From Streptomyces violaceoruber (GTDB lineage: Bacteria; Actinomycetota; Actinomycetes; Streptomycetales; Streptomycetaceae), in assembly GCF_033406955.1 (NCBI RefSeq), contig NZ_CP137734.1:1302001-1366000 (forward strand): a DNA stretch of 64,000 bases. The letters run 5' to 3'. Positions 15,816 to 24,297 of the stretch are shown in pieces. How positions within the stretch are numbered: the first letter of the stretch is position 1; each line of letters starts with the position of its first letter. The notes under the pieces were generated by a model, which saw nothing but the letters and a program-made list of their open reading frames with translations, made no database searches and was not told the DNA's origin. The position numbers were made by a program, and so were the translations under genes.

Positions 15816-18263
15816 TCAGTCCTCGTGGCCGAGCTGCAGGTCGCGCTCCGTCCGGCCGCCGCCGGCCACCTGGAGCACGGTCGCGACCGGCGGGTAGCCG
15901 GCGGCGATGACGGTGTACTCGCCGGACGACAGGTCCACGAACCGGAACGTGCCGTCCGGGCCGGTGGTGAGGGTGTCCACCACGTTGCCCGCGGCGTCGA
16001 GCAGCGTCACGCGCGCGTCCTCCACGGCCCGCCCGCCACTGGCCCGCACGGTGCCGCGCAGCACGGCGCCGCCGGCCAGCTCGACGTCCTGGCGGGTCTC
16101 CCGGGCGGCCTGGACGCTGACCGGCAGCGCGGCCGGGCGGAAGGCGGGGGCACTGGCGGCGAGCGTGTACTCGCCGGCCACCAGTTCCGTGATGACGTAG
16201 CCGCCCTCGCGGCCGCTGCGGGTGGTGGCGACGACCTCGCCGTGGACGTTGGTGAGGGTGACGGTCGCGTCGCGTACGGGGCTTCCGTCGGCGGTCACGA
16301 CGCTGCCCGCGAGGCGGCCGGCGCCGCCGAGGACCACGTCGAGTTCCACCGGGCGTTCGCCGACCGTCACGGAGACCGCCTGCGGCTGGTGGCCGCCGGC
16401 CGCGGCGATCAGGACGTACGCCCCGGAGCCGGGCGTGGCCAGCGCGTACCGTCCGTCGTCGCCGCTGGCACCCCGGCCGATCTGCTGTCCGCCGACGTCG
16501 ATGAGGGTGAGCGCCGCGCGGGGCACGACGGTGCCGTCGGGGTGCTGCACCGTGCCGCAGACGGGGATGCCGCCGGCGTAGGGCGAACGGGCAGGCGGGA
16601 CCTGGGCGGCCGGCTGTGGCTGCGGGGCGTGCGGGGCGGTCTCCGGGTCGGTGACGGGGGCGTTGTGGGACACCAGGGGTTTCTCCTTGAGGAAGAGGGC
16701 GATGAGGAGCCCGAGGACGAGGACCGGCACCAGGTAGAGGAAGATCCGCGGCATGGCGTCGGCGTACGCCCCGATGTAGGCGTCGCGCAGCGCCGGGGGC
16801 AGGGAGTGGACGAGCTGGGGGGTGATGGCCTCGGCGTCCGGGAGGCCGACTCCGGCTTCGGCGGGGATCCGGTCGGCCAGGGCGTCGGTGAGCCGGCCCG
16901 CGAAGAGGGTGCCGAAGACGGCCGCGCCGACGCTGCCGCCGATCTGCCGGAAGTAGTTGTTGGCGCTGGTGGCGGTGCCGAGGTCGGTGGGGCGCACCGA
17001 GTTCTGGACGGCGAGGACCAGGACGGGCATCACCAGGCCGATCCCGGCGCCGAGGACGGCCATCCAGATGCTGTAGTGCAGCCGGGACGTGTCGGCGTCG
17101 AGTCGGGAGAGCAGCCACATGCCGACGACGGACAGCGCGCTGCCGAGGATCGGGTGGATCCGGTAGTGACCGGTACGGCTGATGAGCTGTCCGGAGATGA
17201 TCGAGGCACCGACGACGCCGCCCATCATCGGCAGCATCAGCAGGCCGGACTCGGTGGCGCTGGCGCCGTCGACCATCTGGAGGAAGGTCGGCAGGTAGCT
17301 GGCGGCGCCGAACAGGGCGACGCCGACGACGAGGCCGACCAGGGCGGTGACGTTGAAGATGGAGTCCCGGAACAGGCGCAGCGGGATCAGGGGTTCGGGC
17401 GCGAAGTGCTCGGCGACCAGGAAGAGCAGGGTGGCCGCGACCGCTCCGGCGGCGAGGCCGAGGATGACCCGCGAGCCCCATGCGTACTCGGTGCCGCCCC
17501 AGCTGGTGAGCAGCACCAGGCAGGTGGAGGCGGCGGCGAGCAGCAGGGCGCCGAGGATGTCGAGGCGCGGCTTGACCCGCGGCCTGGGCAACTTGAGGAC
17601 GACGGCGACGACGGCCATAGTGACCAGGCCGAAGGGCACGTTGATGTAGAAGCACCAGCGCCAGGAGAGGTGGTCGGTGAAGTAGCCGCCCAGGAGCGGC
17701 CCGGCGACCGAGGCGAGTCCGAAGGAGGCGCCGATCAGGCCCATGTACCGGGCGCGTTCGCGGGGCGGCACGATGTCCGCGATGATCGCCTGGACGCCGA
17801 TCATCAGGCCGCCCGCGCCGACGCCCTGCACCGCGCGGAAGGCGATCAGCTGGTCCATGGTCTGCGCGCGTCCGGCGAGCGCGGAGCCGACGACGAAGAC
17901 CAGGATGGCGAACTGGAAGACGCCCTTGCGGCCGAAGAGGTCGCCGAGCTTGCCGTAGATGGGCAGTCCGACCGTCGAGGTGAGCAGGTACGCGGTGATC
18001 GCCCAGGACATCTTGTCCAGACCGTGCAGCTCACCGACGATCTTGGGCAGCGCCGTGGCGACGATCATCTGCTCCAGGGCCGCGAGCAGCAGCGCCAGCA
18101 TCAGCCCGACGAAGACCAGCCGCACCCGGCGCGGGCTCAGCCCCGCGTCCCGCTCCCCGTCCGGCCCGGGAACGGGAGGCCCAGGAGGTGCCTGGGCCGC
18201 GACGACCGGTTCGTCCTGTACGGGATCCCTTACCGGGTCCTGCACCAGAGTGATCCCGCCCAC
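15816..18263 (-). CDS. DHA2-type MFS drug exporter fused to three carboxypeptidase-regulatory-like domains
   Basis: 815 residues. Residues ~45-560 form a 14-helix EmrB/QacA-type proton antiporter ([64 protein letters not shown]). Residues ~590-815 contain three ~75-residue beta-sandwich repeats, each with an AxVTLxD/N core and a closing G(E/A)YTxxAAG motif, like the CarboxypepD_reg/Cna-B fold. Fourteen helices would place these domains in the cytoplasm, whereas such modules are usually extracytoplasmic. GTG at 18263 follows AGGGGAG. The transported compound is unknown. Confidence 0.88.
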   Translation of the reverse strand: MGGITLVQDPVRDPVQDEPVVAAQAPPGPPVPGPDGERDAGLSPRRVRLVFVGLMLALLLAALEQMIVATALPKIVGELHGLDKMSWAITAYLLTSTVGLPIYGKLGDLFGRKGVFQFAILVFVVGSALAGRAQTMDQLIAFRAVQGVGAGGLMIGVQAIIADIVPPRERARYMGLIGASFGLASVAGPLLGGYFTDHLSWRWCFYINVPFGLVTMAVVAVVLKLPRPRVKPRLDILGALLLAAASTCLVLLTSWGGTEYAWGSRVILGLAAGAVAATLLFLVAEHFAPEPLIPLRLFRDSIFNVTALVGLVVGVALFGAASYLPTFLQMVDGASATESGLLMLPMMGGVVGASIISGQLISRTGHYRIHPILGSALSVVGMWLLSRLDADTSRLHYSIWMAVLGAGIGLVMPVLVLAVQNSVRPTDLGTATSANNYFRQIGGSVGAAVFGTLFAGRLTDALADRIPAEAGVGLPDAEAITPQLVHSLPPALRDAYIGAYADAMPRIFLYLVPVLVLGLLIALFLKEKPLVSHNAPVTDPETAPHAPQPQPAAQVPPARSPYAGGIPVCGTVQHPDGTVVPRAALTLIDVGGQQIGRGASGDDGRYALATPGSGAYVLIAAAGGHQPQAVSVTVGERPVELDVVLGGAGRLAGSVVTADGSPVRDATVTLTNVHGEVVATTRSGREGGYVITELVAGEYTLAASAPAFRPAALPVSVQAARETRQDVELAGGAVLRGTVRASGGRAVEDARVTLLDAAGNVVDTLTTGPDGTFRFVDLSSGEYTVIAAGYPPVATVLQVAGGGRTERDLQLGHED

Positions 18264-18413
18264 GTACCGCTCCCCTCATCACACCTGCTCACATTTGCCG
18301 CCTGAGGCGACAACTGCGAACAAGTGCGACGAGTTACGGACGTACGGCGGGTTCGCGCGGAGATCACTCGAACCGGTGAGGCGGCCAACAGCCGCCCCGT
18401 GTCTGCCCTTTGG

Positions 18414-18857
18414 CTACTTCTCGACCTCGGCGGCGAGCTTGGCGAGCAGGGCGTCGTAGATCCGGGCGAGACCCTTGGGGGCGAAGGTCTTCTCGAAGAA
18501 GCCGCCGACGCCGCCCGCGCCCTGCCAGGTGGTGAGCACGACGACCCGGGACTTGCCCTCGCCCGCCGGGGTGACCCGCCAGGTGGTGACCATGGAGGAG
18601 TTGCGGTCCTTCTCGACCAGTTCGCCGTCGGTCGGCTCGGTGACCTCCAGCAGGCAGTCGCGGACGCGCTTGCTGGTGGCCTGGAGCTTCCAGTGCACGA
18701 GGGTGCCCTCGCCGTCGCCGCCCTCCCGGACCTCGTACTCGCTGAAGTGCTCGGGCAGCAGCTTCTCGCGGGTGCCGCTGTAGTCGGCGAGGGTGTCGAA
18801 CACCGTCTCCGCGTCCGCTGCGACGATCCGCTCCGTCGTCGCCTCGACCTGCGCCAT
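18414..18857 (-). CDS. SRPBCC-family protein (START/polyketide-cyclase-like)
   Basis: 147 residues, one helix-grip domain: ATTERIVAADAETVFDTLADY at the start and an amphipathic closing helix ARIYDALLAKLAAEVEK. Family members bind hydrophobic ligands or act as cyclases or export partners; nothing here fixes the ligand. The ATG at 18857 has GGAGGA 6 bases upstream. It ends 150 bp before the MFS start, in the same direction. Confidence 0.78.
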   Translation of the reverse strand: MAQVEATTERIVAADAETVFDTLADYSGTREKLLPEHFSEYEVREGGDGEGTLVHWKLQATSKRVRDCLLEVTEPTDGELVEKDRNSSMVTTWRVTPAGEGKSRVVVLTTWQGAGGVGGFFEKTFAPKGLARIYDALLAKLAAEVEK

Positions 18858-19048
18858 CGGGTTCCTCCAGGGCCTGGTTCTCGGGGTCGGGGCAAGCCAA
18901 CCACCCCGCCGCCCGGCCACCAAATCGGGGGGCGCGAAGCGGCCCCGCGCGACTCGTCCGCGGCTTCGTCCGCACGGCTCGCCGGCACGGCCCATCCGCA
19001 CGACTTCCCCGCACGTCTCGTCCGCACGTCTCGTCCGCACGATCAAGG
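18858..19048. other. intergenic region with degenerate direct repeats upstream of the radical SAM gene
   Basis: No convincing gene. Near 18955-19040 short runs of cgtccgcacg/tctcgtccgcac recur, including a direct repeat of cacgtctcgtccg close to 19015-19040, just before the LexA-like box. Confidence 0.5.
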
Positions 19049-19066
19049 GAACAAGTGTTCTATTGT
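19049..19066 (+). promoter_or_regulatory. LexA-type SOS box abutting the radical SAM -10
   Basis: GAACAAGTGTTC (19049-19060) fits the Gram-positive/actinobacterial LexA core GAAC-RNRY-GTTC at every position. It is followed directly by TATTGT (19061-19066), a good -10. LexA bound here would cover the spacer and block polymerase. The gene's ATG is 29 bases downstream of the -10, with a strong Shine-Dalgarno. Confidence 0.75.
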
Positions 19067-19094
19067 GTCGGCAGTGCTACCGAGGAGGCCTCAA

Positions 19095-20141
19095 ATGCGC
19101 TGGGAGAACCTCACGGACTCCGACCACGCCCGGGCGGCGGACACCGCGCTGTTCGGCGCGGACGCCGTCGTCACCCGCACGTTCGACACGCCCGAGTTCA
19201 GAGGCATCACCTTCCACGAGGTGCGGGCCCGCTCGATCCTGAACCGGGTGCCGGGGGCCTCGCGCATGCCGTTCGAGTGGACGGTGAACCCGTACCGGGG
19301 CTGCACCCACGCGTGCGTGTACTGCTTCGCGCGCAAGACCCACAGCTACCTGGACCTCGACACGGGGCTCGGCTTCGACTCCCAGATCGTCGTCAAGGTG
19401 AACGCGCCCGAGGTGCTGCGCCGCCAGCTGGCCTCGCGCCGCTGGCAGGGCGAACACGTCGCGATGGGCACCAACGTCGACTGCTACCAGCGCGCGGAGG
19501 GCCGCTACCGGTTGATGCCGGGCATCATCGAGGCCCTCACCGAGCGGGCGAACCCGTTCTCCATCCTCACCAAGGGCACGCTGATCCTGCGCGACCTGGA
19601 CCTGCTGACGCGGGCGGCGCGGGTGACGGAGGTGGGCATCTCGGTCTCGGTCGGCTTCACCGACGCGGAGCTGTGGCGCACCGTGGAGCCGGGCACCCCG
19701 GCCCCGGAGCGCCGGCTCGAGGTCGTCCGGGCCCTCGGCGAGCGCGGCATCGGCTGCGGAGTGCTGATGGCACCGGTCATCCCCTTCCTCGGCGACGAAC
19801 CGGCCCAGCTCAGGGCCACCGTGCGGGCCATCGCCGCCGCCGGTGCCACCTCGGTCACACCCCTGGTGCTGCACCTGCGTCCGGGGGCCCGCGAGTGGTT
19901 CATGGCCTGGCTCGGCCGGCATCACCCGCACCTGGTCCGCCGGTACGAACGGCTGTACGCGGACGGCGCCTACGCCCCGAAGTGGTACCAGCGCAGGATC
20001 ACGCGTCAGGTGCACGACCTGGCCCGCGAGTACGGCATCGGTCCCGCGCGCGCGGGCATGCCGCGAAGGGTCGCGGAGCCGGAGCACTCGCGCCCGGCCG
20101 AACCCGCGCCCCCGGAGCCGGTGCAGCTTTCCCTCATCTGA
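19095..20141 (+). CDS. Rv2578c-family radical SAM protein, predicted DNA-damage inducible
   Basis: 348 residues. The radical SAM [4Fe-4S] motif CTHACVYC gives Cys70, Cys74 and Cys77 (CX3CX2C), preceded by NPYRGC, a hallmark of the Rv2578c/spore-photoproduct-lyase-like group. A partial TIM barrel follows. The catalysed reaction is unknown. ATG has GAGGAGG 6-7 bases upstream. The LexA-type box in the promoter and the C-terminal end VQLSLI, close to the QL(S/D)LF beta-clamp-binding motif, both point to DNA repair. I recall, without being able to check, that the mycobacterial homologue is in the LexA regulon. Confidence 0.85.
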   Translation: MRWENLTDSDHARAADTALFGADAVVTRTFDTPEFRGITFHEVRARSILNRVPGASRMPFEWTVNPYRGCTHACVYCFARKTHSYLDLDTGLGFDSQIVVKVNAPEVLRRQLASRRWQGEHVAMGTNVDCYQRAEGRYRLMPGIIEALTERANPFSILTKGTLILRDLDLLTRAARVTEVGISVSVGFTDAELWRTVEPGTPAPERRLEVVRALGERGIGCGVLMAPVIPFLGDEPAQLRATVRAIAAAGATSVTPLVLHLRPGAREWFMAWLGRHHPHLVRRYERLYADGAYAPKWYQRRITRQVHDLAREYGIGPARAGMPRRVAEPEHSRPAEPAPPEPVQLSLI

Positions 20142-20214
20142 CTCGTCCGACAGCCTTGGAGTGCGCGCTCCGGTCGACGAAGCCGACCCCGCCCCGAAGC
20201 GAAAGGGATCCTCC

Positions 20215-20514
20215 ATGACCTACGGCTGCATCGCCTCGATGAAGACCCGGCCCGGCTTCCGCGAGGAGGTGGTCTCCCTTCTCCTGAGCGCCGCCGACGG
20301 CCTGCGGGACGCCGGCTGCGAGCTGTATCTCGTGGGCCTGTCCGAAAACGACGAGACGACGATCTGGGTGACCGAGGTGTGGCGGACCAGGGAAGATCAC
20401 GACGCCTCGCTGGAACTGCCCGCGGCGAAGGACGCGATCGGGCGGGCCATGCCCATGCTGACAGGGGAGTTCACCAAGCAGGAGATGTCGGTCGCGGGCG
20501 GGCTCGGGCTCTGA
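20215..20514 (+). CDS. antibiotic biosynthesis monooxygenase (ABM)-fold protein, quinol monooxygenase-like
   Basis: 99 residues, a dimeric alpha/beta-barrel family: MTYGCIASMKTRPGFREEVV opens and TTIWVTEVWRTREDHDASL gives the characteristic middle strand. Relatives oxidise quinols or catabolise haem without cofactors, or act as small redox helpers. The ATG is preceded by AAGGGA. It lies 73 bp after the radical SAM gene in the same direction and could share its transcript, but no functional link is evident. Confidence 0.75.
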   Translation: MTYGCIASMKTRPGFREEVVSLLLSAADGLRDAGCELYLVGLSENDETTIWVTEVWRTREDHDASLELPAAKDAIGRAMPMLTGEFTKQEMSVAGGLGL

Positions 20515-20693
20515 CGGCACCGTGAGCCCGCCCGGAGCGGCCGGGTAAGAGCATTGGAGGGCATCTTCCGACCCAATCGGGTCAAGTATCGACAGGTCTC
20601 GTTCTTCCGAGGGCGCTCCCCGGGACGATCCGGCGAGGACCGCGACCCACGCGGACCCCTGCCCCGCCGTCCTGGGAGTCCTGGGAGACCGCC

Positions 20694-22283
20694 ATGAGAC
20701 AACGCGCAGCCGTGCTGTGCGGCGCCGCCGTCATCGCCGCCGGGACCGTCACCGCCGTACCCGCCGACGCGAGCGCGCCACGGCCCGCGCACCCCGCGCC
20801 CGTGGCGCCCGCGGCGGGCCTGCACTGGGAGAAGTGCGCCACGGAGGACTACCCGACGCTCCAGTGCGCGTCCCTGGAGGTGCCGCTCGACCACGCGCGT
20901 CCGCGCGGCCGGCAGATCACGCTGGCGCTGTCCCGCGTCCCGCACACCGCCGGGACATACCAAGGCCCCTTGCTGGTGAACCCCGGCGGGCCCGGAGGCA
21001 GCGGGCTGACGCTCGCCGGGTTCGTGGCGTCGTCGCTGCCCGCGAAGGTGGCCGCCCAGTACGACGTCATCGGCTTCGACCCGCGCGGCGTGGGCAGGAG
21101 CACTCCCGCGCTGGACTGCCTGCCGGGCCACTTCGACCCGGTGCGCCCCGACTCGCTGCCGGACACGCCGGACGTCGAGCAGGCCAACCTCGCCCGTGCG
21201 AAGTCCTTCGCCGACGCCTGCGGCGAGAAGTACGCGGACGTGCTGCCGTACATCGACACGGTCGACGCGGCGCGGGACGTCGACGCGATCCGCGCGGCGC
21301 TCGGCGCGGAGAAGCTCAACTACTTCGGCTACTCGTACGGCACCTATCTGGGCGCCGTGTACGCCAAGCTCCATCCCGACCGGGTGCGACGGCTGGTCCT
21401 GGACTCCGTCGTCGGGCCGGACGACGTCTGGTACGACGCCAACCTCAACCAGGACCTCGCCTTCAACGACCGCCACCGGGCGTTCCTGGCCTGGATCGCC
21501 GAGCACGACGCGGCCTACGGTCTGGGCAGCGACCCCGAGCGGGTCGAGGCCGCCTGGTACGCCATGCGGACGGCCCTGGCCAAGCGGCCGGCCGGCGGGA
21601 AGGTCGGCGCCTCCGAGCTGGAGGACACCTACATGCCGGGCGGGTACTACAACGGCTACTGGCCCTACCTGGCCGAGGCGTTCGCCGCCTACGCCAAGGA
21701 CGAGGACACCGGCCCGCTGGTCGAGGCGTACGAGAACTTCGGCGCCCTGGACGCCTCCGGGGACAACGGCTACAGCGTCTACACCGCGGTGCAGTGCCGC
21801 GACGCCGCCTGGCCGCGGGACTGGGACGAGTGGCGGGACGACAGCTGGGACCTGTACGAGAAGGCACCCTTCATGGTGTGGAACAACGCCTGGTACAACG
21901 CGCCGTGCGCGTTCTGGCCCACGGGGTCCGGGCAGCCGGTGGACGTCGCCAACGGCGAGCTGCCCCCGGTCCTGCTGTTCCAGGCGACCGGCGACGCGGC
22001 CACGCCGTACGAGGGCGGCGTCGCCGCGCACCGGCTGCTGCGCGACTCCGCTCTCGTCGTCGAGGAGGGCGGCGGGAACCACGGCATCACGCTGAGCGGG
22101 AACGACTGCCTGGACGAGCACCTGGCCGCCTACCTGACCGACGGAACGGTGCCGCGCGGCGGCGGTGGCGAGGCGGACGCGGTGTGCCAGGCGCTGCCGG
22201 ACCCGAAGCCGCTGGAGTCCAAGGCGGCTTCCACGTCCTCGCGGGGTTCGACCCTGCACGGACTGCTCGGCTTCCGCCGCTAG
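20694..22283 (+). CDS. secreted alpha/beta-hydrolase, tripeptidyl aminopeptidase (Tap/Slp) family
   Basis: 529 residues. The Sec signal MRQRAAVLCGAAVIAAGTV has a likely cut after ADA or DAS near residue 27. The catalytic nucleophile is Ser214 in GYSYGTYLG, the oxyanion motif is NPGGPGGSG near residue 102, and the closing His is in GGNHGITL. Streptomyces Tap-type enzymes release tripeptides from protein N-termini outside the cell. ATG is preceded by GGGAGA. Single gene, 66 bp before ridA. Confidence 0.88.
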   Translation: MRQRAAVLCGAAVIAAGTVTAVPADASAPRPAHPAPVAPAAGLHWEKCATEDYPTLQCASLEVPLDHARPRGRQITLALSRVPHTAGTYQGPLLVNPGGPGGSGLTLAGFVASSLPAKVAAQYDVIGFDPRGVGRSTPALDCLPGHFDPVRPDSLPDTPDVEQANLARAKSFADACGEKYADVLPYIDTVDAARDVDAIRAALGAEKLNYFGYSYGTYLGAVYAKLHPDRVRRLVLDSVVGPDDVWYDANLNQDLAFNDRHRAFLAWIAEHDAAYGLGSDPERVEAAWYAMRTALAKRPAGGKVGASELEDTYMPGGYYNGYWPYLAEAFAAYAKDEDTGPLVEAYENFGALDASGDNGYSVYTAVQCRDAAWPRDWDEWRDDSWDLYEKAPFMVWNNAWYNAPCAFWPTGSGQPVDVANGELPPVLLFQATGDAATPYEGGVAAHRLLRDSALVVEEGGGNHGITLSGNDCLDEHLAAYLTDGTVPRGGGGEADAVCQALPDPKPLESKAASTSSRGSTLHGLLGFRR

Positions 22284-22320
22284 CCGTCCCGTTGCCGCAC
22301 GCCGCACCCCGTCGGCGGCG

Positions 22321-22343
22321 TTGTCGGTGGCGTGGTCCACGAT
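22321..22343 (+). promoter_or_regulatory. PafBC-like promoter of the RidA gene, leaderless
   Basis: TTGTCGGTG (22321-22329) fits the actinobacterial TTGTCRGTG DNA-damage motif. After 8 bases comes CACGAT (22338-22343), a weak -10, and 6 bases later the ATG at 22350. No Shine-Dalgarno exists. Confidence 0.5.
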
Positions 22344-22349
22344 GGACGC

Positions 22350-22748
22350 ATGAGTGAACTGACCAGGATCCCGGCCCCCGAGGGCGTCGCGCCCGCCGCT
22401 CAGTACACCCATGTCGTCCTCGGCACCGGGCGCTTCGTGGCCGTCTCGGGGCAGCTCGCCCTGGACGAGGACGGCAAGGTGGTCGGCGAGGGCGACCCCG
22501 CGGCCCAGGCCCGCCAGGTCTTCGAGAACCTGCGCCGGTGCCTGGACTCGGCCGGAGCGGCCTTCGACGACGTGGTGAAGCTGACCTTCTTCGTCACGGA
22601 CATGGCCCACATGGGCGCGATCCGCGCCGCCCGCGCCGAGCACATACCCGACGACCGGCTGCCGGCCGCCTCCGCGGTGCAGGTGGCCGCGCTGGTCCGG
22701 CCGGAGTTCCTCATGGAGATCGAGGCGTTCGCGGTCGTGGCGCCGTGA
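22350..22748 (+). CDS. RidA (YjgF/YER057c/UK114) family protein
   Basis: 132 residues. RidA proteins hydrolyse reactive enamine/imine intermediates made by PLP enzymes. Typical features here are FVAVSGQLALDEDGKVV, AAQARQVFENLRRCLDSAG, VVKLTFFVTDM and the late AASAVQVAALVRPEFLMEIEA; the Arg of the substrate pocket (LVRPE) is retained. A leaderless start follows a PafBC-like promoter. The last bases overlap the GNAT start (GTGA), so the two are coupled. Confidence 0.85.
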   Translation: MSELTRIPAPEGVAPAAQYTHVVLGTGRFVAVSGQLALDEDGKVVGEGDPAAQARQVFENLRRCLDSAGAAFDDVVKLTFFVTDMAHMGAIRAARAEHIPDDRLPAASAVQVAALVRPEFLMEIEAFAVVAP

Positions 22749-23284
22749 GCGGTCCGCAGGCGCGCGTGCGGGTGCGGGAGATGACCCTCGCGGACTGCGA
22801 CCGGGTCTCCCTGATCCGGGTCCGGGGCTGGCAGAGCGCCTATCGGGGCCTGATGCCGCAGCCGTACCTCGACGCGATGGACCCCGCCGCCGACGCCGAG
22901 CGCCGCCGCTCCCTGTTCGCCCGGCCCCCGGAGGGCTTGGTGAACCTGGTCGCCGAGGACGAGGGCGGCGAGGTCGTCGGCTGGGCCTGTCACGGTCCCT
23001 ACCGGGACGGCGAGGCACGCACCGCGGACGCCGAGCTGTACGCCCTCTACGTCGACGCCGCACGGTTCGGCGCGGGCATCGGCCGCGCCCTGGCCGGGGA
23101 GTCGGTACGCCGGTGCCGGGCCGCCGGGCACGCGCGCATGCTCCTGTGGGTGCTCAAGGGCAACGTCCGCGCCCGGCGCTTCTACGATCGGGCGGGGTTT
23201 CGCCCCGACGGAGCCGAGGAGCCCTTCGAGGTCGACGGCGTCGCGGTGCCCGAGGTGCGGTACGCCCGGCCGTTGCAGGGCTGA
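22745..23284 (+). CDS. GNAT-family N-acetyltransferase
   Basis: 179 residues. VRVREMTLADCDRVSLIRVRGW opens; LYALYVDAARFGAGIGRAL is the acetyl-CoA pyrophosphate loop region; LWVLKGNVRARRFYDRAGF is the classic C-terminal GNAT motif. The acceptor is unknown. GTG at 22745 overlaps the ridA stop by 4 bases. It converges on the HEAT-repeat gene, 37 bp away, with a palindrome between the stops. Confidence 0.85.
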   Translation: MSGPQARVRVREMTLADCDRVSLIRVRGWQSAYRGLMPQPYLDAMDPAADAERRRSLFARPPEGLVNLVAEDEGGEVVGWACHGPYRDGEARTADAELYALYVDAARFGAGIGRALAGESVRRCRAAGHARMLLWVLKGNVRARRFYDRAGFRPDGAEEPFEVDGVAVPEVRYARPLQG

Positions 23285-23305
23285 CCGGGCGTCACCACGG
23301 GGACC

Positions 23306-23321
23306 GGCACCGGCCGGTGCC
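23306..23321. terminator. 16-bp perfect palindrome between convergent genes
   Basis: GGCACCGGCCGGTGCC lies between stops at 23284 and 23322 and could fold as a 6-bp hairpin with a GGCC loop in either transcript. No U-tract. Confidence 0.4.
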
Positions 23322-23915
23322 TCACCGCTGCCCCGGGATGCGTGCCAGGGCCCGCACCGCCGCCTGCGCCAGCGCCGGGTGGGCGAGCGCGTCGTTCAGG
23401 ACGGGACCGGCGCGGTCGTCGCCGAGGGCACCGAGTCCCTCGACGCAGGCGAGCGCGACGCGCCGGTAGGGATCGTGCGGGCGCAGCCGCCGCTCCAGGG
23501 TGGTGATCAGCGCGGGTACCGCCTCGGGGGCCCGCAGCTCGACCAGCAGCCGTACCGGGTGCAGGGCGTAGGCGACCCGCAGTTCGTTGGTGGCGAGGGC
23601 CGCGGCCGCGCGGGCGGTCCGCGGGTCGCCCAGGCGCGCCAGGGCGTGCGCGGCCGAGGCGCAGCGGGGCGGGTCGCGGTGGTTCAGCAGGAGTACGAGC
23701 GACTCGAAGGCCCGCCGGTCCCCCGCCACCCCCAGCCGGAACGCGGCCAGTTCCCTGGCCCACAGCGGGTGTCCGGGCTCGGTGAGCACGGCGGCCAGCT
23801 CGTCCTGGTCCCCGGTCGCCACGAGCCGGTCGTACACCGCCGCGGCCTCCGGAACACCCGACGCCGCCGACTCGGCCCGTAAACGCTCCGTGAGCGCTCG
23901 CAACTCTTCGTCCAT
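23322..23915 (-). CDS. HEAT-repeat protein
   Basis: 197 residues of antiparallel helical repeats (ASAAHALARLGDPRTARAAAAL, VALACVEGLGALGDDRAGPVL, LAQAAVRALARIPG). Such repeats are binding scaffolds; no catalytic domain is visible. Homologues are sometimes mislabelled adenylosuccinate lyase, which nothing here supports. The ATG at 23915 has no Shine-Dalgarno; TAACCT ends 7 bases upstream, giving a leaderless message. Confidence 0.75.
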   Translation of the reverse strand: MDEELRALTERLRAESAASGVPEAAAVYDRLVATGDQDELAAVLTEPGHPLWARELAAFRLGVAGDRRAFESLVLLLNHRDPPRCASAAHALARLGDPRTARAAAALATNELRVAYALHPVRLLVELRAPEAVPALITTLERRLRPHDPYRRVALACVEGLGALGDDRAGPVLNDALAHPALAQAAVRALARIPGQR

Positions 23916-23922
23916 GACACCG

Positions 23923-23928
23923 AGGTTA
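23923..23928 (-). promoter_or_regulatory. -10 hexamer for leaderless HEAT-repeat mRNA
   Basis: TAACCT on the minus strand, 7 bases before the ATG at 23915. Confidence 0.55.
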
Positions 23929-23984
23929 GGGGCGTCACACCCCGTCTGGGACGTACATCACGAACGTCGAGGGCTGGCGCGCTC

Positions 23985-24001
23985 GTTACCCGCGGGTTAA
24001 C
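23985..24001. promoter_or_regulatory. inverted-repeat operator candidate in the HEAT / hydroxyacyl-CoA dehydrogenase intergenic region
   Basis: GTTACCCGCGGGTTAAC is a 17-bp inverted repeat with one mismatched pair, of the length and form bound by TetR-type regulators. A second perfect inverted repeat, CGGTACC-TCG-GGTACCG, lies at 24080-24096. The surrounding 382 bp (23916-24297) hold no gene I can support. Confidence 0.45.
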
Positions 24002-24297
24002 CTCAGACGAGCGGGTCACCCACCCGCAGCAACTCCTCACGGTGGTCTGGTGACGCAACCACCGGGAGGACAGTCGGTCCGGTACCTCGGGTACCGCATC
24101 AGGACCCGGCCTCGGGACAGGGCCGGTCACAGGCCGCCGGGCGGGCGTGTGCACGCCCCCAGGACGGCACCGGGCGTGTGCGCGAGTCGGCCCGGCAACA
24201 CCCGCACTCCCTTCCTTCTCCTTCTCACGCACCCGGTGCGCCCACGGCGTACCCGGGGCGCGTTCCCGTCGTCACCCCTCATTCCTGGAGTCCCGCG

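Noticed and set aside
12771..18305. An 1844-codon open frame on the plus strand opposite the phosphatase and MFS genes
   Set aside because: It is the antisense shadow of genes with clear domains; its translation is low-complexity Gly/Asp/Val/Arg-rich with no domain signature, a usual effect of very high GC.
23322..23915. Adenylosuccinate lyase
   Set aside because: The protein is 197 residues of helical repeats with none of the fumarase/aspartase signature; the HEAT-repeat call fits better.
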